DNA of 55,961 bases from Bacillota bacterium (lineage in GTDB: Bacteria > Bacillota > UBA994): positions 1-55,961 of the forward strand of contig WSXW01000011.1 of NCBI GenBank assembly GCA_009773495.1. The letters are read 5' to 3'. The notes beneath the pieces are model-generated. The model was not told where the DNA came from. It did no database searches and saw only the letters and a program-made list of their open reading frames with translations. Every line of letters starts with the position of its first letter. The stretch's first letter is position 1. This document shows positions 35,829 through 43,618 of this stretch, one piece after another. The translations under genes and the position numbers were made by a program.

Positions 35829-36075
35829 GTGTATCACCTCCCGTCTTTTGGGTTGCACATAGCGAATAGCGCATGGCACATGGCACGGCGATGGTTGTTC
35901 TTTGTTCCTAGTTTCTTGTAGAACACACACAGGTTCCCAGTGCTCAGCTCCCCGTTCCCCGTAACGCATGCTGTCCATTCTCAGCTACCCGCTCTAAAAG
36001 GGGTAGGCGCCCTATCGCATTGCTCTGTAACGCTAGAAGGCGGGCAGCGTTAGTAGTTAGTGAGTTTGTGATTCG
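35829..36075. other. flaG upstream gap with dispersed repeats
   Basis: No gene or clear promoter is seen. Degenerate GCACATAG-type units fill 35855-35888, then GTTCCCAGTGCTCAG and CCCCGTTCCCCGTA words and TTAGTAGTTAGTGAG near 36050. Composition is unlike the surrounding coding sequence and like the other inter-operon gaps. Confidence 0.5.
35855..35888. repeat. degenerate GCACATAG-type repeat array
   Basis: GCACATAGCGAATAGCGCAT followed by GGCACATGGCACGG; units of 8-9 bases in the flaG upstream gap, like those at 38841 and 50801. Confidence 0.5.
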
Positions 36076-36525
36076 CTATTTCTTCTCGTCCACTAACACC
36101 CCTTCGCCTGGTTGCTCATGTTGACTGTATGCTGCCAATCCTTTCTTACCAGTATTAACATTAACTAACTTTTGCCTTAGCTCGGAAAGGAGAGCGTGCA
36201 TACCTTCGGACACTTCCTTGTCCACTACTTGAATAGACCGCCCTATCTCTAAAGCAGCCTGTTCGATGGAACGCACTAAAGCAAACCCTTCGGGAGAGAG
36301 CTGTTCGCGGACGTTTATATAAAGGAGATCATAACTACGGTTGATCTCCTCTACCTTGTCAAAACAGTGTTGCCGCTCATCAAGTAGCACTTCAATGTAC
36401 TCTGGAGTCTCTCCAGCAAGAACTTCTAGCATGGCTTGTGTAAGCCTTAGCGCTTGGTTTAAGCTCTCTCTTTTAGCCTCCGCTAGACTGAGTAGTTCTT
36501 CGGTGGTGTATCTATTTATGTCCAC
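36076..36525 (-). CDS. probable FliT-like flagellar chaperone
   Basis: A 149-residue, mostly helical, charged protein. Position just after fliS (14-base overlap) and two genes after fliD matches fliT of Bacillus, the FliD export chaperone. FliT family sequences are highly divergent and no invariant motif can be cited. FlgN is less likely because a FlgN candidate lies beside flgK and flgM. The start is GTG. The C-terminal tail (about 125-149) looks disordered. Confidence 0.6.
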   Translation of the reverse strand: MDINRYTTEELLSLAEAKRESLNQALRLTQAMLEVLAGETPEYIEVLLDERQHCFDKVEEINRSYDLLYINVREQLSPEGFALVRSIEQAALEIGRSIQVVDKEVSEGMHALLSELRQKLVNVNTGKKGLAAYSQHEQPGEGVLVDEKK

Positions 36526-36892
36526 GATTTAACCGCACCACCTCTGCCCAGGTGTCCCTGAGCTCCGTAACAAGTCCTAAACACTCGGCAAGTATTTGGT
36601 TATCTTTGCGGATGTTAGCCTCGGCCAAACGCTGATTAATGTATTCATATAGGGTTACCAGGTTGTGGGATAAATCTATTTGCATATCTAAGGTGGCCAT
36701 AAATTCGAGGATGATATCTTGGGCGCGGCGGATAGCACTATGGGCGCCAGAGATATCCTTCTGCTCCACTGCAACTTGGCCTTGCTTAATGAATTTTATG
36801 CAGCCGTTATAAAGCATCAGAGTAAGATCGCCAGGTGATGCTGTCATGACACTCTGGTGTTGATATTGGGCGTAAGGGTTAGGTAAAGCCAT
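36512..36892 (-). CDS. fliS: flagellar export chaperone FliS
   Basis: FliS binds flagellin in the cytoplasm to prevent polymerisation; in B. subtilis it also contacts FliW. The 126-residue helical bundle shows YAQYQHQSVMTASPGDLTLMLYNGCIKFI at the N-terminus and the downstream LYEYINQRLAEANIRKD. ATG is preceded by AGGAGGT. Confidence 0.95.
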   Translation of the reverse strand: MALPNPYAQYQHQSVMTASPGDLTLMLYNGCIKFIKQGQVAVEQKDISGAHSAIRRAQDIILEFMATLDMQIDLSHNLVTLYEYINQRLAEANIRKDNQILAECLGLVTELRDTWAEVVRLNRGHK

Positions 36893-37043
36893 GGGATGAC
36901 CTCCTTTATGGATTGTGATAGAGACGGGACAGAAACACGATTACCTCGATTGAATACGAAGGTGCCTCAATCAATCTGTTTAACTGATTTACTTTGAAGA
37001 TGAAAACCCAATTGTAGCGCACCTCTGATTTATACCTGAAACG

Positions 37044-38588
37044 TTAACCCTGTGCAGAGAACTGCTGCGTCAACCATGCACTCTGAGAATTCAGCCGACT
37101 CATCGCTGTCTCGAGGACAGTGAACTGTCGCCAATAACGGTCTTCTCTGCGTTGTAACACATTAGTTGCACGGTCTATGCGCTCATTAATGCGCTTAATC
37201 TGATCGTCCATGAAATTCTGGGATTCAGTTGTATCCCCTGTTATACCAGCGCGCTGTAAAAGGAAGCCCTTATTATCGTTCTTGTCTCGCGTAGTTCTAA
37301 TGTTGTCTTCTACTATATCCGCTAACCGGACAGCCAAACCACTGCTGCTATATCGTCTTGACCGCTCTGCCGAAGTCATATCTGGAGAATATGCGACACT
37401 CGAACTCTTGGAAAACAGGTTCATGACTTGTTCGGAATTGGTGGTCAATGCCGCTTTCAGCTTGACTTCGTCGATGTGGAGCTTGCCACGTTCGTAGTAC
37501 CCTACGGTTGTTATACCTATGGATGAAAGAGTCACACCGGAGCCGCTCCCTGCATCCGTTAGAGCCTTTCGCATCTCTAGGGCCATCCGCTGGAGTAATG
37601 TATCGCCGTTCAGCAAACCACTTTTAGCCTTGACCTCCCATTGGTCGACTTCCTTGTCTTTAAGGGACTCGCGTTGCTCATCAGTTAACGGCCGAAAATC
37701 TGGGTATCGCTTCTCGCGTGTTTTTCCATTGATCTTTTCCATGAGGTCATTGTACTTATTTATAAACCCCTTGATATTTTGGTAGGCTGTCTCCACATCT
37801 TGAGCAACCGCAATAGTTACAGGCACGGTGCTGAGCTTGTTTAGGGAGTAAGTTATTCCATCGACCGTAAATATGTTGCCCGAGCGAGAATGACTGGTGC
37901 CCGCAATAACAAAGATAGCGTCTTGCCCTGTTACTGCCGCTGGGGTAGTTAATCCTAGTCCAGCAAAAAGACTTCCCTCTAAAAATAGGGTCTGATTTAG
38001 CCCCGTCCCGTTAGTGGCGACGGAGTACCTCTGGGTGAACGAGTTATACGCCATGCGAACACCCGCACTGCTGCCATTTACAGCCTCCATTACCTGACGA
38101 TAAGTCATACCTTGGGTAACAGCGATCTCTGTCTTTTTACCATTTACGGTGATCGATAAAACGCTGCCAGCACCCAATGCAGTGTCTACCCCGGGGGCGG
38201 CTGCGGAGCTCGTGACTCTGGCGGAATCTGCAAGCCGATCGACCCTGTCAATGACAATCTGTCCCGCTGAGGCATCAGAGTTCGCTGTAGCTGTTACGAT
38301 GTCACTAGCACTAGACTTTACCACAAACGTCCGGTATGCATTTGGAGTTAGCATGAGGTTCTTAGGATTAGCCCGGTCAAAGAAATCGCGCTTGAAGGCT
38401 TGCAGTGACGAGATCATCTCCCGGTATTGTTCCTTACGCCACTCGACAATCTGTTTGTCTTGCTTCAGCTTGTCCACCTTATACTTTTCGGCCTTCATCA
38501 GGTCTTTAACCATTTGTTCAGTGTCGAGACCTGAGGCCAAACCGCTAAACCGCATAGATGTACGAAGCGAATTAATGTTTATAGACAT
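37044..38588 (-). CDS. fliD: flagellar filament cap protein FliD
   Basis: FliD caps the filament and folds incoming flagellin. N-terminal MRFSGLASGLDTEQMVKDLMKAE and the C-terminal coiled region are typical. The middle part has flagellin hook IN-type repeats (TVNGKKTEIAVTQGMTYRQVMEAVN). The 514-residue length is normal. The start has GGAGGTCC just upstream, and a sigma-D promoter lies about 65 bases before the ATG. Confidence 0.96.
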   Translation of the reverse strand: MSININSLRTSMRFSGLASGLDTEQMVKDLMKAEKYKVDKLKQDKQIVEWRKEQYREMISSLQAFKRDFFDRANPKNLMLTPNAYRTFVVKSSASDIVTATANSDASAGQIVIDRVDRLADSARVTSSAAAPGVDTALGAGSVLSITVNGKKTEIAVTQGMTYRQVMEAVNGSSAGVRMAYNSFTQRYSVATNGTGLNQTLFLEGSLFAGLGLTTPAAVTGQDAIFVIAGTSHSRSGNIFTVDGITYSLNKLSTVPVTIAVAQDVETAYQNIKGFINKYNDLMEKINGKTREKRYPDFRPLTDEQRESLKDKEVDQWEVKAKSGLLNGDTLLQRMALEMRKALTDAGSGSGVTLSSIGITTVGYYERGKLHIDEVKLKAALTTNSEQVMNLFSKSSSVAYSPDMTSAERSRRYSSSGLAVRLADIVEDNIRTTRDKNDNKGFLLQRAGITGDTTESQNFMDDQIKRINERIDRATNVLQRREDRYWRQFTVLETAMSRLNSQSAWLTQQFSAQG

Positions 38589-38652
38589 AGGGGGACCTCC
38601 TTTGGGGAGACGTTTTTAATCACTAATCACAAAACCAATTCCTCTACCTTTA

Positions 38653-38679
38653 ACATCGGCAAGTGCAAACGAACCTTTA
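38653..38679 (-). promoter_or_regulatory. sigma-D promoter of fliD
   Basis: Minus strand TAAA (38676-38679), 15-base spacer, GCCGATGT (38653-38660). This is close to the sigma-28 consensus TAAA-N15-GCCGATAA. Confidence 0.8.
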
Positions 38680-38790
38680 GCCCAGTCCCTAACTAAGTAC
38701 AGGACGCCATACCCACAGGGCTAGGGGCTGGCGTTCCCAATTACTGGCAGAAAGCCGTACACGGTACACAGAACACAGTGAAACGTTGGG

Positions 38791-38840
38791 GGCGACTGGT
38801 TTTAGCTTTAAAAAAAAGAAACAGTGGCCAAAAAGTCGCC
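38791..38840. repeat. GCGACT hairpin element, copy 1
   Basis: An imperfect inverted repeat of about 50 bases. The left arm is GCGACTGGTTTTAGC and the right arm is GCCAAAAAGTCGCC. It belongs to a family with copies at 40711 (opposite orientation) and 52928 (same orientation). The shared core is GCGACTG, a spacer of about 25-30 bases, then AAAAGTCGCCTA. Confidence 0.75.
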
Positions 38841-38868
38841 TAGCACATGGCACATAGTGCATGGCAGC
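38841..38868. repeat. degenerate GCACATAG-type repeat array
   Basis: TAGCACATGGCACATAGTGC followed by ATGGCAG; adjoins the GCGACT hairpin element in the fliC-fliD gap. Confidence 0.5.
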
Positions 38869-38989
38869 GGAATGGTCAAGACATATGAATGGTCAACACA
38901 TAGGTACCACTCTCCAGTAAGATTTTGGGTGACTTGCTGAAGAGAAGGCCACCCGCTGCCCTGGAAGGAGAGCAGTGTTCATGCATTTT

Positions 38990-39010
38990 GATTTTTGCTT
39001 TTTGATTTTT
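38990..39010. repeat. TTTTTGCTTTTTGATTT motif, copy 1
   Basis: GATTTTTGCTTTTTGATTTT also occurs at 50862 and 52223, always in gaps and always in this orientation. Here it lies just beyond the fliC terminator. Confidence 0.7.
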
Positions 39011-39032
39011 ATTTGACCCTAACGGCTGGCGC

Positions 39033-39066
39033 CAAAAGGAGAGAGCCCCCGGTTTCCCGAGAGCTC
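39033..39066 (-). terminator. probable terminator of fliC
   Basis: Minus strand GAGCTCTCGG and CCGGGGGCTC pair over ten positions (two G-U pairs), followed by TCTCCTTTT. It is about 45 bases after the fliC stop. Confidence 0.6.
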
Positions 39067-39108
39067 GTGAGTAATTACGAAAAGTTACTATGCAACCAAA
39101 GTCCGTAA

Positions 39109-40476
39109 TTAACGGAGTAGCTGGAGAACGCCTTGGGGCGCTTGGTTAGCTTGGGCCAACATAGCTGTAGCTGCCTGAGTTAGGATGTTGTTCTTTGTAA
39201 ACTCCATCATTTCCTTCGCCATATCCACGTCTCTGATTCGAGATTCAGACGCTTGCATGTTTTCAGCAGATGTATCTAAGTTCTTGATTGAATGTTCCAG
39301 CCTATTTTGGAATGCACCAAGTTTAGAGCGCTCAGCTGATACTTGTTCAATTGCATCATTTATGGTTTTTATTGCTGTTCCAGCTTTCCCAGAATCCATA
39401 ACGCTGACACTATCAATTTTATTTGTAGTGTTTCCCAGAGAAGTAGTTGACATGGCGTTAATGTCTATGAGCATTGTCTGACCCGTGTTTGCGCCAATGT
39501 GAATACTTGAGCCCGCTTTCACTACATTTATTATAGAATTTGAAGTAGCTACCCCTGCGGCTGTAAATTCGGCCGTGCCAACAACAACCCTTCGACCTTC
39601 ACCTGTCACCGTTACACTTGTTAAGTCTGTATTATGCCGTAGGGTCATTACGGCGTTCACGCCGGCGGTTGTAGATGATACTGTACCTATTAATGCTGCA
39701 TTAGCACCGGTTACGACTGCACTCTTGCCTGCTCCAAATTCAGTTGCGGTAAAAACAAATCCTCCACCGTCTATATTGGTTGCAGTGAAACCAGTTTCAG
39801 CTGATCTGGCGTTAAATGCTGCTAGTACATCGGCCCTGGATGTCCCAGTGAAATCAATTTTTATGCCATTAAGAGATATATCTTTACCAACAAAGTTTGC
39901 CGTTACTATTGCCGCTTCATTTAAATATGTTGTTGCGCCAGTTGAAACTTGCCTAACTGCGGCTGTGTCAACTGTTGCTGTATACGCACCTAGCTTTAGT
40001 CCGCTTGCTGAAACAACACTAACGTTAGCTGGTAGAGAACTTGTGGCTACAGCTCCTAAACCACCGTTTAGTAATCTCTGCGTGTTAAATTCGGTTGTAT
40101 TAGATATTCTGTCTATTTCGGAACTTAACTGATTAATTTCCTTTTGGATCTCCCCGCGATCAATGCCTACGTTCGTATCGTTAGATGCTTGAACTGCCAA
40201 TTCTCTCATTCTCTGAAGAATTGCTTGAGTTTCACTTAGCGCACCTTCAGCCGTCTGAACTAGAGATATGCCATCTTGAGCATTTCTAGACGCTTGATTT
40301 AAGCCCCTGATTTGGCCTCTCATCTTTTCAGACATTGCAAGGCCAGCTGCGTCATCTCCTGCTCGGTTAATTCTAAAGCCTGAAGATAATTTCTCCATGG
40401 ATTTAGCACCGTTAGTGTTGCCAATCCCCAACTGCCTATGGGTGTTCATGGCCATTATATTGTTATTAATACGCAT
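39109..40476 (-). CDS. fliC: flagellin FliC (Hag)
   Basis: The filament subunit (455 residues). Conserved D0/D1 ends: MRINNNIMAMNTHRQL with SGFRINRAGDDAAGLAMSEKMRGQ at the N-terminus, and IRDVDMAKEMMEFTKNNIL with ANQAPQGVLQLLR at the C-terminus. The centre (about 165-365) adds surface domains including a flagellin hook IN-type motif (GKDISLNGIKIDF). ATG at 40476 is set by AAGGAGGA seven bases upstream; the 24 extra codons to 40548 lie in the leader. It has its own sigma-D promoter and terminator, giving high monocistronic expression. This is the only flagellin gene in the window. Confidence 0.97.
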   Translation of the reverse strand: MRINNNIMAMNTHRQLGIGNTNGAKSMEKLSSGFRINRAGDDAAGLAMSEKMRGQIRGLNQASRNAQDGISLVQTAEGALSETQAILQRMRELAVQASNDTNVGIDRGEIQKEINQLSSEIDRISNTTEFNTQRLLNGGLGAVATSSLPANVSVVSASGLKLGAYTATVDTAAVRQVSTGATTYLNEAAIVTANFVGKDISLNGIKIDFTGTSRADVLAAFNARSAETGFTATNIDGGGFVFTATEFGAGKSAVVTGANAALIGTVSSTTAGVNAVMTLRHNTDLTSVTVTGEGRRVVVGTAEFTAAGVATSNSIINVVKAGSSIHIGANTGQTMLIDINAMSTTSLGNTTNKIDSVSVMDSGKAGTAIKTINDAIEQVSAERSKLGAFQNRLEHSIKNLDTSAENMQASESRIRDVDMAKEMMEFTKNNILTQAATAMLAQANQAPQGVLQLLR

Positions 40477-40480
40477 TGAT

Positions 40481-40516
40481 CTTCCTCCTTGAATTTTCGT
40501 TTCGGCTTCCTTGCCG
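40481..40516 (-). promoter_or_regulatory. CsrA-binding sites in the fliC leader
   Basis: In the predicted fliC leader RNA, CGGC-AAGGAA-GCCG (40503-40516) forms a 4-bp stem with GGA in a six-base loop, the classic CsrA target. A second GGA site (CAAGGAGGA, within 40481-40492) is the ribosome site itself. This mirrors the two-site control of hag in B. subtilis, and csrA and fliW lie about 3 kb upstream. Confidence 0.7.
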
Positions 40517-40553
40517 CTGAGAAGCCTGTCGCGCGCCAAGCTACTCACTTTTG

Positions 40554-40580
40554 TTATCGGGGATATGCGAGGGAACTTTA
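40554..40580 (-). promoter_or_regulatory. sigma-D promoter of fliC
   Basis: Minus strand TAAA (40577-40580), 15-base spacer, CCCGATAA (40554-40561), one mismatch from the consensus. A start point near 40546 would give a leader of about 70 bases. Confidence 0.88.
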
Positions 40581-40710
40581 GGGTTATTAAAAAAAGTTTG
40601 GGACAGTTATTAGGGGGACCTTGATAGCTACTGAAGGCAGGGCAAGGCGGTCAGCTACTTTTCGTGGGTCAGGAAGAGTTAGTGGAATGTATTTCAATGA
40701 TGTCAGGTAG

Positions 40711-40757
40711 GCGACTTTTAGACCACATTGAACGTAATAAGAAGCCTAAACAGTCGC
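40711..40757. repeat. GCGACT hairpin element, copy 2 (inverted)
   Basis: GCGACTTTTAG and CCTAAACAGTCGC are the arms. Reverse-complemented, it aligns with the copies at 38791 and 52928. With copy 1 it brackets fliC as an inverted pair. Confidence 0.75.
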
Positions 40758-40849
40758 CCCCCAGCCCGTAGATAGTAATACTGTGGGTCAGAGGGAGAGG
40801 CAATGGATATGTGGAGCGTAGCTTTTGCTGCCACAGCAGCGAAGACAAT

Positions 40850-40879
40850 GTGGCCGTGATCCCGCAGGATTACGGCCAC
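40850..40879. repeat. 13-bp hairpin followed by a T-run on the plus strand
   Basis: GTGGCCGTGATCC-cgca-GGATTACGGCCAC with one G-T pair. On the plus strand it is followed by GGGGGGTTTTT. No plus-strand gene precedes it, so it is more likely a repeat relic than a working terminator. Confidence 0.5.
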
Positions 40880-41060
40880 TGGGGGGTTTTTCTGTGTCAT
40901 TCATTTAATTCTGTGCCCTCTGTGGGCAGTAACCATACCGCGAGGGCCGAGGGCACGGCATGCCATGCCCCTACACCATGGTTGGTAGCCCTTCCGGTTA
41001 AGTCCGGTCGGGTCGGAAAGTCCGTGTGCCGTCCCCTTCAGTCAGTTGCCCTCTGCCGCC

Positions 41061-41147
41061 CTTATCAGCGTTAATCATATAGATCTGCGAAAATCTGCGT
41101 TTGGGTACCCAGGTTCTTTCAGAGTGAATCAGAAATATCGGTATATT
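41061..41147. repeat. direct repeat flanking the HepT/MntA pair, left copy
   Basis: TTATCAGCGTTAATCATA, ATCTGCG words and TCTTTCAGAGTGAATCAG match the right copy at 41943-42031 along about 87 bases with scattered differences. It extends into the last codons and stop of hepT. Confidence 0.8.
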
Positions 41148-41521
41148 GCTTTGAGCCAATGGTTGAGTAAAATCGCGTGCTCACGGATTCGAGAATATAT
41201 TTCTTCCGCTAACGCATCGTTATAGGTATGTACAGCCAGATTTCGATCGTCTGTCATCCGCAATACCGTCACGGTTTGCTCCTCACTGAGCAGACCAATC
41301 TCCCGACATGACCTAATTACAGATTTGGGGCTCGCTAAGTCTAATCCTTCATGAACCCACAAGTACTCCTTTACGGCCTTCCACGCTGCCTCAAAAGCAA
41401 GCTCAAAGCGCTTAATCGTGGCATCCCGCTCAAGGGCTGAAGGAATCTCAATTGTAAGAGCTTCGTCTAAATTAGTTAAGGCCCGTTTCGCTGACTGCAG
41501 TCGCTCTGTTAACCTATCCAT
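41129..41521 (-). CDS. HEPN-domain protein, HepT-type toxin (HI0074 family)
   Basis: In known HepT-MntA pairs this is a HEPN ribonuclease toxin silenced by AMPylation of a tyrosine. The 130-residue helical protein contains RFELAFEAAWKAVKEYL. It also carries RNLAVHTY, an exact R-x4-H-x-Y motif with the active residues and the target tyrosine. ATG follows GGAGGG by six bases and overlaps mntA by 13 bases. The 3' end lies in a direct repeat, so the C-terminus may have been reshaped by insertion. Older annotations call this family nucleotidyltransferase substrate-binding protein. Confidence 0.88.
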   Translation of the reverse strand: MDRLTERLQSAKRALTNLDEALTIEIPSALERDATIKRFELAFEAAWKAVKEYLWVHEGLDLASPKSVIRSCREIGLLSEEQTVTVLRMTDDRNLAVHTYNDALAEEIYSRIREHAILLNHWLKAIYRYF

Positions 41522-41805
41522 AAAATACCCTCCATACGGACCTTGTCATTAATGACTTCCCCTGCAGATGAGAGATCTACTACATCGACCTTATAAGGTA
41601 CGTTAGACTCAGCAACACGAGTTCTCAAGTCTGATAGAACTGATGAAGCTAGCGGCCCGTTATACTCAATGGCGATGTCAATATCAGAAGAACGGCGCTC
41701 TTGTCGCCGTGCCCAAGACCCAAATAGGTATACCTTGGCCCCTGTCCCCGCAACCGCAGTGGTAACAATCTCCCTGAGTTCATTTAACACTCTATCCCGG
41801 TCCAT
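41509..41805 (-). CDS. MNT-domain nucleotidyltransferase, MntA-type antitoxin
   Basis: A 98-residue minimal nucleotidyltransferase. The motif GSWARRQERRSSDIDIAIE shows GS and DxD spaced as in the pol-beta fold, with a third Asp expected in YKVDVVD. In the HepT-MntA system it transfers AMP to HepT. ATG at 41805 is supported by AGGGGGTG; an ATG at 41826 has no site. It is co-transcribed with hepT from its own extended -10 promoter within the flagellar locus. Confidence 0.88.
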   Translation of the reverse strand: MDRDRVLNELREIVTTAVAGTGAKVYLFGSWARRQERRSSDIDIAIEYNGPLASSVLSDLRTRVAESNVPYKVDVVDLSSAGEVINDKVRMEGILWIG

Positions 41806-41837
41806 AAGCCACCCCCTAGAAAACATTTCTTAGTAGG

Positions 41838-41846
41838 ATTATACCA
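41838..41846 (-). promoter_or_regulatory. extended -10 promoter of mntA-hepT
   Basis: Minus strand TGGTATAAT fits TGnTATAAT, 32 bases before the mntA ATG. No -35 match. It gives the pair transcription independent of the sigma-D operons. Confidence 0.55.
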
Positions 41847-41942
41847 CTATAAACTAAGGGTATTAGACAGCTAGTGAAAGCGGCACCATGCTGACGGCTT
41901 TAGAGTTGTCGCCAGCCTCGCAGGGATTAAGCCCATATCTAC

Positions 41943-42031
41943 CCCTATCAGGGTTAATCATAGAGTTCTGCGAGAATCTGCGTTTGCGTTCCCAGTCTTT
42001 CAGAGTAAATCAGGAGGATCAGGTATATCAG
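41943..42031. repeat. direct repeat flanking the HepT/MntA pair, right copy
   Basis: CTATCAGGGTTAATCATA, GAATCTGCGTTTG and TCTTTCAGAGTAAATCAG align with 41061-41147. It lies upstream of mntA and downstream of the mcp terminator. Confidence 0.8.
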
Positions 42032-42062
42032 GCTCACGTCTTCTCACGCTCCTCCTCTACGT

Positions 42063-42090
42063 AAAAGAGCACTGCTTGCGCCGTGCTTTT
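42063..42090 (-). terminator. probable terminator of the cheW-mcp operon
   Basis: Minus strand AAAGCAC/GTGCTCTTTT forms a short stem around a 10-base loop, immediately after the mcp stop. Confidence 0.5.
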
Positions 42091-42094
42091 ACTA

Positions 42095-43618
42095 CTAGAA
42101 GGTCGGAATGCCCGCCCCGCCCATCATATCAAGTTCGATATCCTCGTGCTTGGCAACCTTGACATGCTGGCCGACCTTGACCTCTAAAGTCATATCCACA
42201 CCAAGTACGCCTACAATATCTCTACCATTCTTAATTGGCGCGGCAATAGTCACACAGGGCATGCTGTTAGTAGAGGATATGTACACATCTGAAACATAGG
42301 CCTTGCCGCTCATAGCACTACGGAAGTAAGTCCTAAAGGCTATGCTCTTCATGCTCACAGCCTCTGTAACGGCTAACAGCTCACCCTTGGCATCTGCCGT
42401 AAACGCTAAGGCGTATTGCGGCACCAAGGCACCAATGGCTGCTTTATGCTTACCCGCATCCATGCCCATAATCTCCGGAGTTGTCGCCCGCTTCTCTAAG
42501 TCAGCCCGGGCTTCGTTAATTTGCTCCCGCATGGCCTCTGCCCCGGTCTGTAGGCCGCCAAAGTCAGCTAGGGCTGTGTAAACCTGCTCTACTTGGCGAG
42601 AGACATCTTCCGCACTGCTAGAAACATCTGTGATGGCGCGTCCTTGTTCCTGCACTGCATGGTTGGCATTTTCGAGGTTGCCACTCGATTCAGCTACAAA
42701 TTCGCTCACCGACGTAGCTACCCTAGCGATGCTATCGGCCATAGCCTTGAGGCCACTGCGTGATGCTTCGATGCTAGCCAGCTCGTGCTGAGCAACGCGC
42801 CGGTTCTCATCGATCTCTGTACCTACGGTAGCAATATCGTTTTTAATAGCGTCAAGAATTTTGCGCGTGTTCTCGGTGGCTGCGGTGGCGCGATCTGCTA
42901 ATTGGCGTATTTCGCCAGCCAGAACTGCAAAACCCTTGCCCTTCTCCCCAGCTAGAGCTGCTTCGATGCTGGCGTTAATGGAGAGAATGTTAATCTGGTC
43001 GGCAATTTCATCTATGGTCTTTGTAACACTGTCTACCTGCTTGGTTTGGTCAGCCAAGCGATGAAACAGTGTCCCGAGTCCTGTCGCGAACGCGGCGAGT
43101 TGCTGTATACCTTCGATACGCTTTTGTAGCTCGCTTTCGTTACGAGCTACATTCTGCTGCGCCACGCTGACAACTGCTCGAACTGTGTCTGTCTGGCCCG
43201 ACAAACCGGAAAACACGCTGTTAAGATTAGCAGTCATTATCTGAGCCGCAGCCTCAACCTGCTGCATACTAGCAGCCAAGCTTTCCGCCGAGGAGGATGT
43301 CTGTTCACTACACATCTGTAGCTCGCGAATCATCACACGTATGTTACTAAAAAGCGTAGCGAGCTCCTGTGATAGCTCTTTCCCTAGGTCATCTAAACCC
43401 TCATCCGAAAACGAGGCAAAGATCAGATTTTCTGAACCGAGCTGTTTTAACTCTTTAAGAATACGCATCATTCCGCCATAAAACAGCTTGCGCCTGAGGG
43501 CATAAGTAGTACCGCCGAATCCGACTGCGCTAATTAGCGCCACCACAAGTGACTGCGTGACAAAATAAACAAAGAGCGGTACACAACTAGCCGCTAGCAA
43601 CACAAACAAGGAAAGCAC
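42095..43618 (-). CDS. methyl-accepting chemotaxis protein with C-terminal Cache-like domain
   Basis: A chemoreceptor of 507 residues. Two hydrophobic stretches fill residues 2-40 with almost no loop, so there is no outside sensor domain. A long coiled-coil signalling domain follows (about 95-375), with the hairpin tip EIADQINILSINASIEAAL and KGFAVLAGEIRQLADRA (about 204-243). After it comes a PDC/Cache-like region (about 400-480) with FRTYFRSAMSGKAYVSDVY and VTIAAPI, then DIVGVLGVDM. This would be cytoplasmic. There is no CheR-binding pentapeptide. The GTG start overlaps the csrA stop by one base. It is the only receptor in the window. Confidence 0.9.
   Translation of the reverse strand: MLSLFVLLAASCVPLFVYFVTQSLVVALISAVGFGGTTYALRRKLFYGGMMRILKELKQLGSENLIFASFSDEGLDDLGKELSQELATLFSNIRVMIRELQMCSEQTSSSAESLAASMQQVEAAAQIMTANLNSVFSGLSGQTDTVRAVVSVAQQNVARNESELQKRIEGIQQLAAFATGLGTLFHRLADQTKQVDSVTKTIDEIADQINILSINASIEAALAGEKGKGFAVLAGEIRQLADRATAATENTRKILDAIKNDIATVGTEIDENRRVAQHELASIEASRSGLKAMADSIARVATSVSEFVAESSGNLENANHAVQEQGRAITDVSSSAEDVSRQVEQVYTALADFGGLQTGAEAMREQINEARADLEKRATTPEIMGMDAGKHKAAIGALVPQYALAFTADAKGELLAVTEAVSMKSIAFRTYFRSAMSGKAYVSDVYISSTNSMPCVTIAAPIKNGRDIVGVLGVDMTLEVKVGQHVKVAKHEDIELDMMGGAGIPTF

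Larger units (their letters stand above)
40581..41060. other. gap between hepT and fliC
   Basis: About 480 bases without a supportable gene. It contains a GCGACT hairpin element, a 13-bp hairpin (40850-40879) and the GC-rich run GGCACGGCATGCCATGCCCC near 40952. It runs into the left direct repeat that brackets the HepT/MntA genes. A 60-codon minus frame (40718-40900) lacks a ribosome site. Confidence 0.5.

Noticed and set aside
35829-35978. 50-codon N-terminal extension of FlaG
   Set aside because: The extension is encoded by dispersed repeat sequence and the ATG at 35828 has a good ribosome site.
40485-40500. possible CodY box (AATTTTC) in the fliC leader
   Set aside because: Only half of the consensus palindrome is present; the second half does not match.
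40477-40548. 24-codon N-terminal extension of flagellin
   Set aside because: It lies between the sigma-D promoter and the strong ribosome site at 40476, and flagellins start at MRINNN; the extension is leader RNA.
40718-40900. 60-codon minus-strand frame between hepT and fliC
   Set aside because: No ribosome site; it runs through two hairpin elements; no recognisable product.
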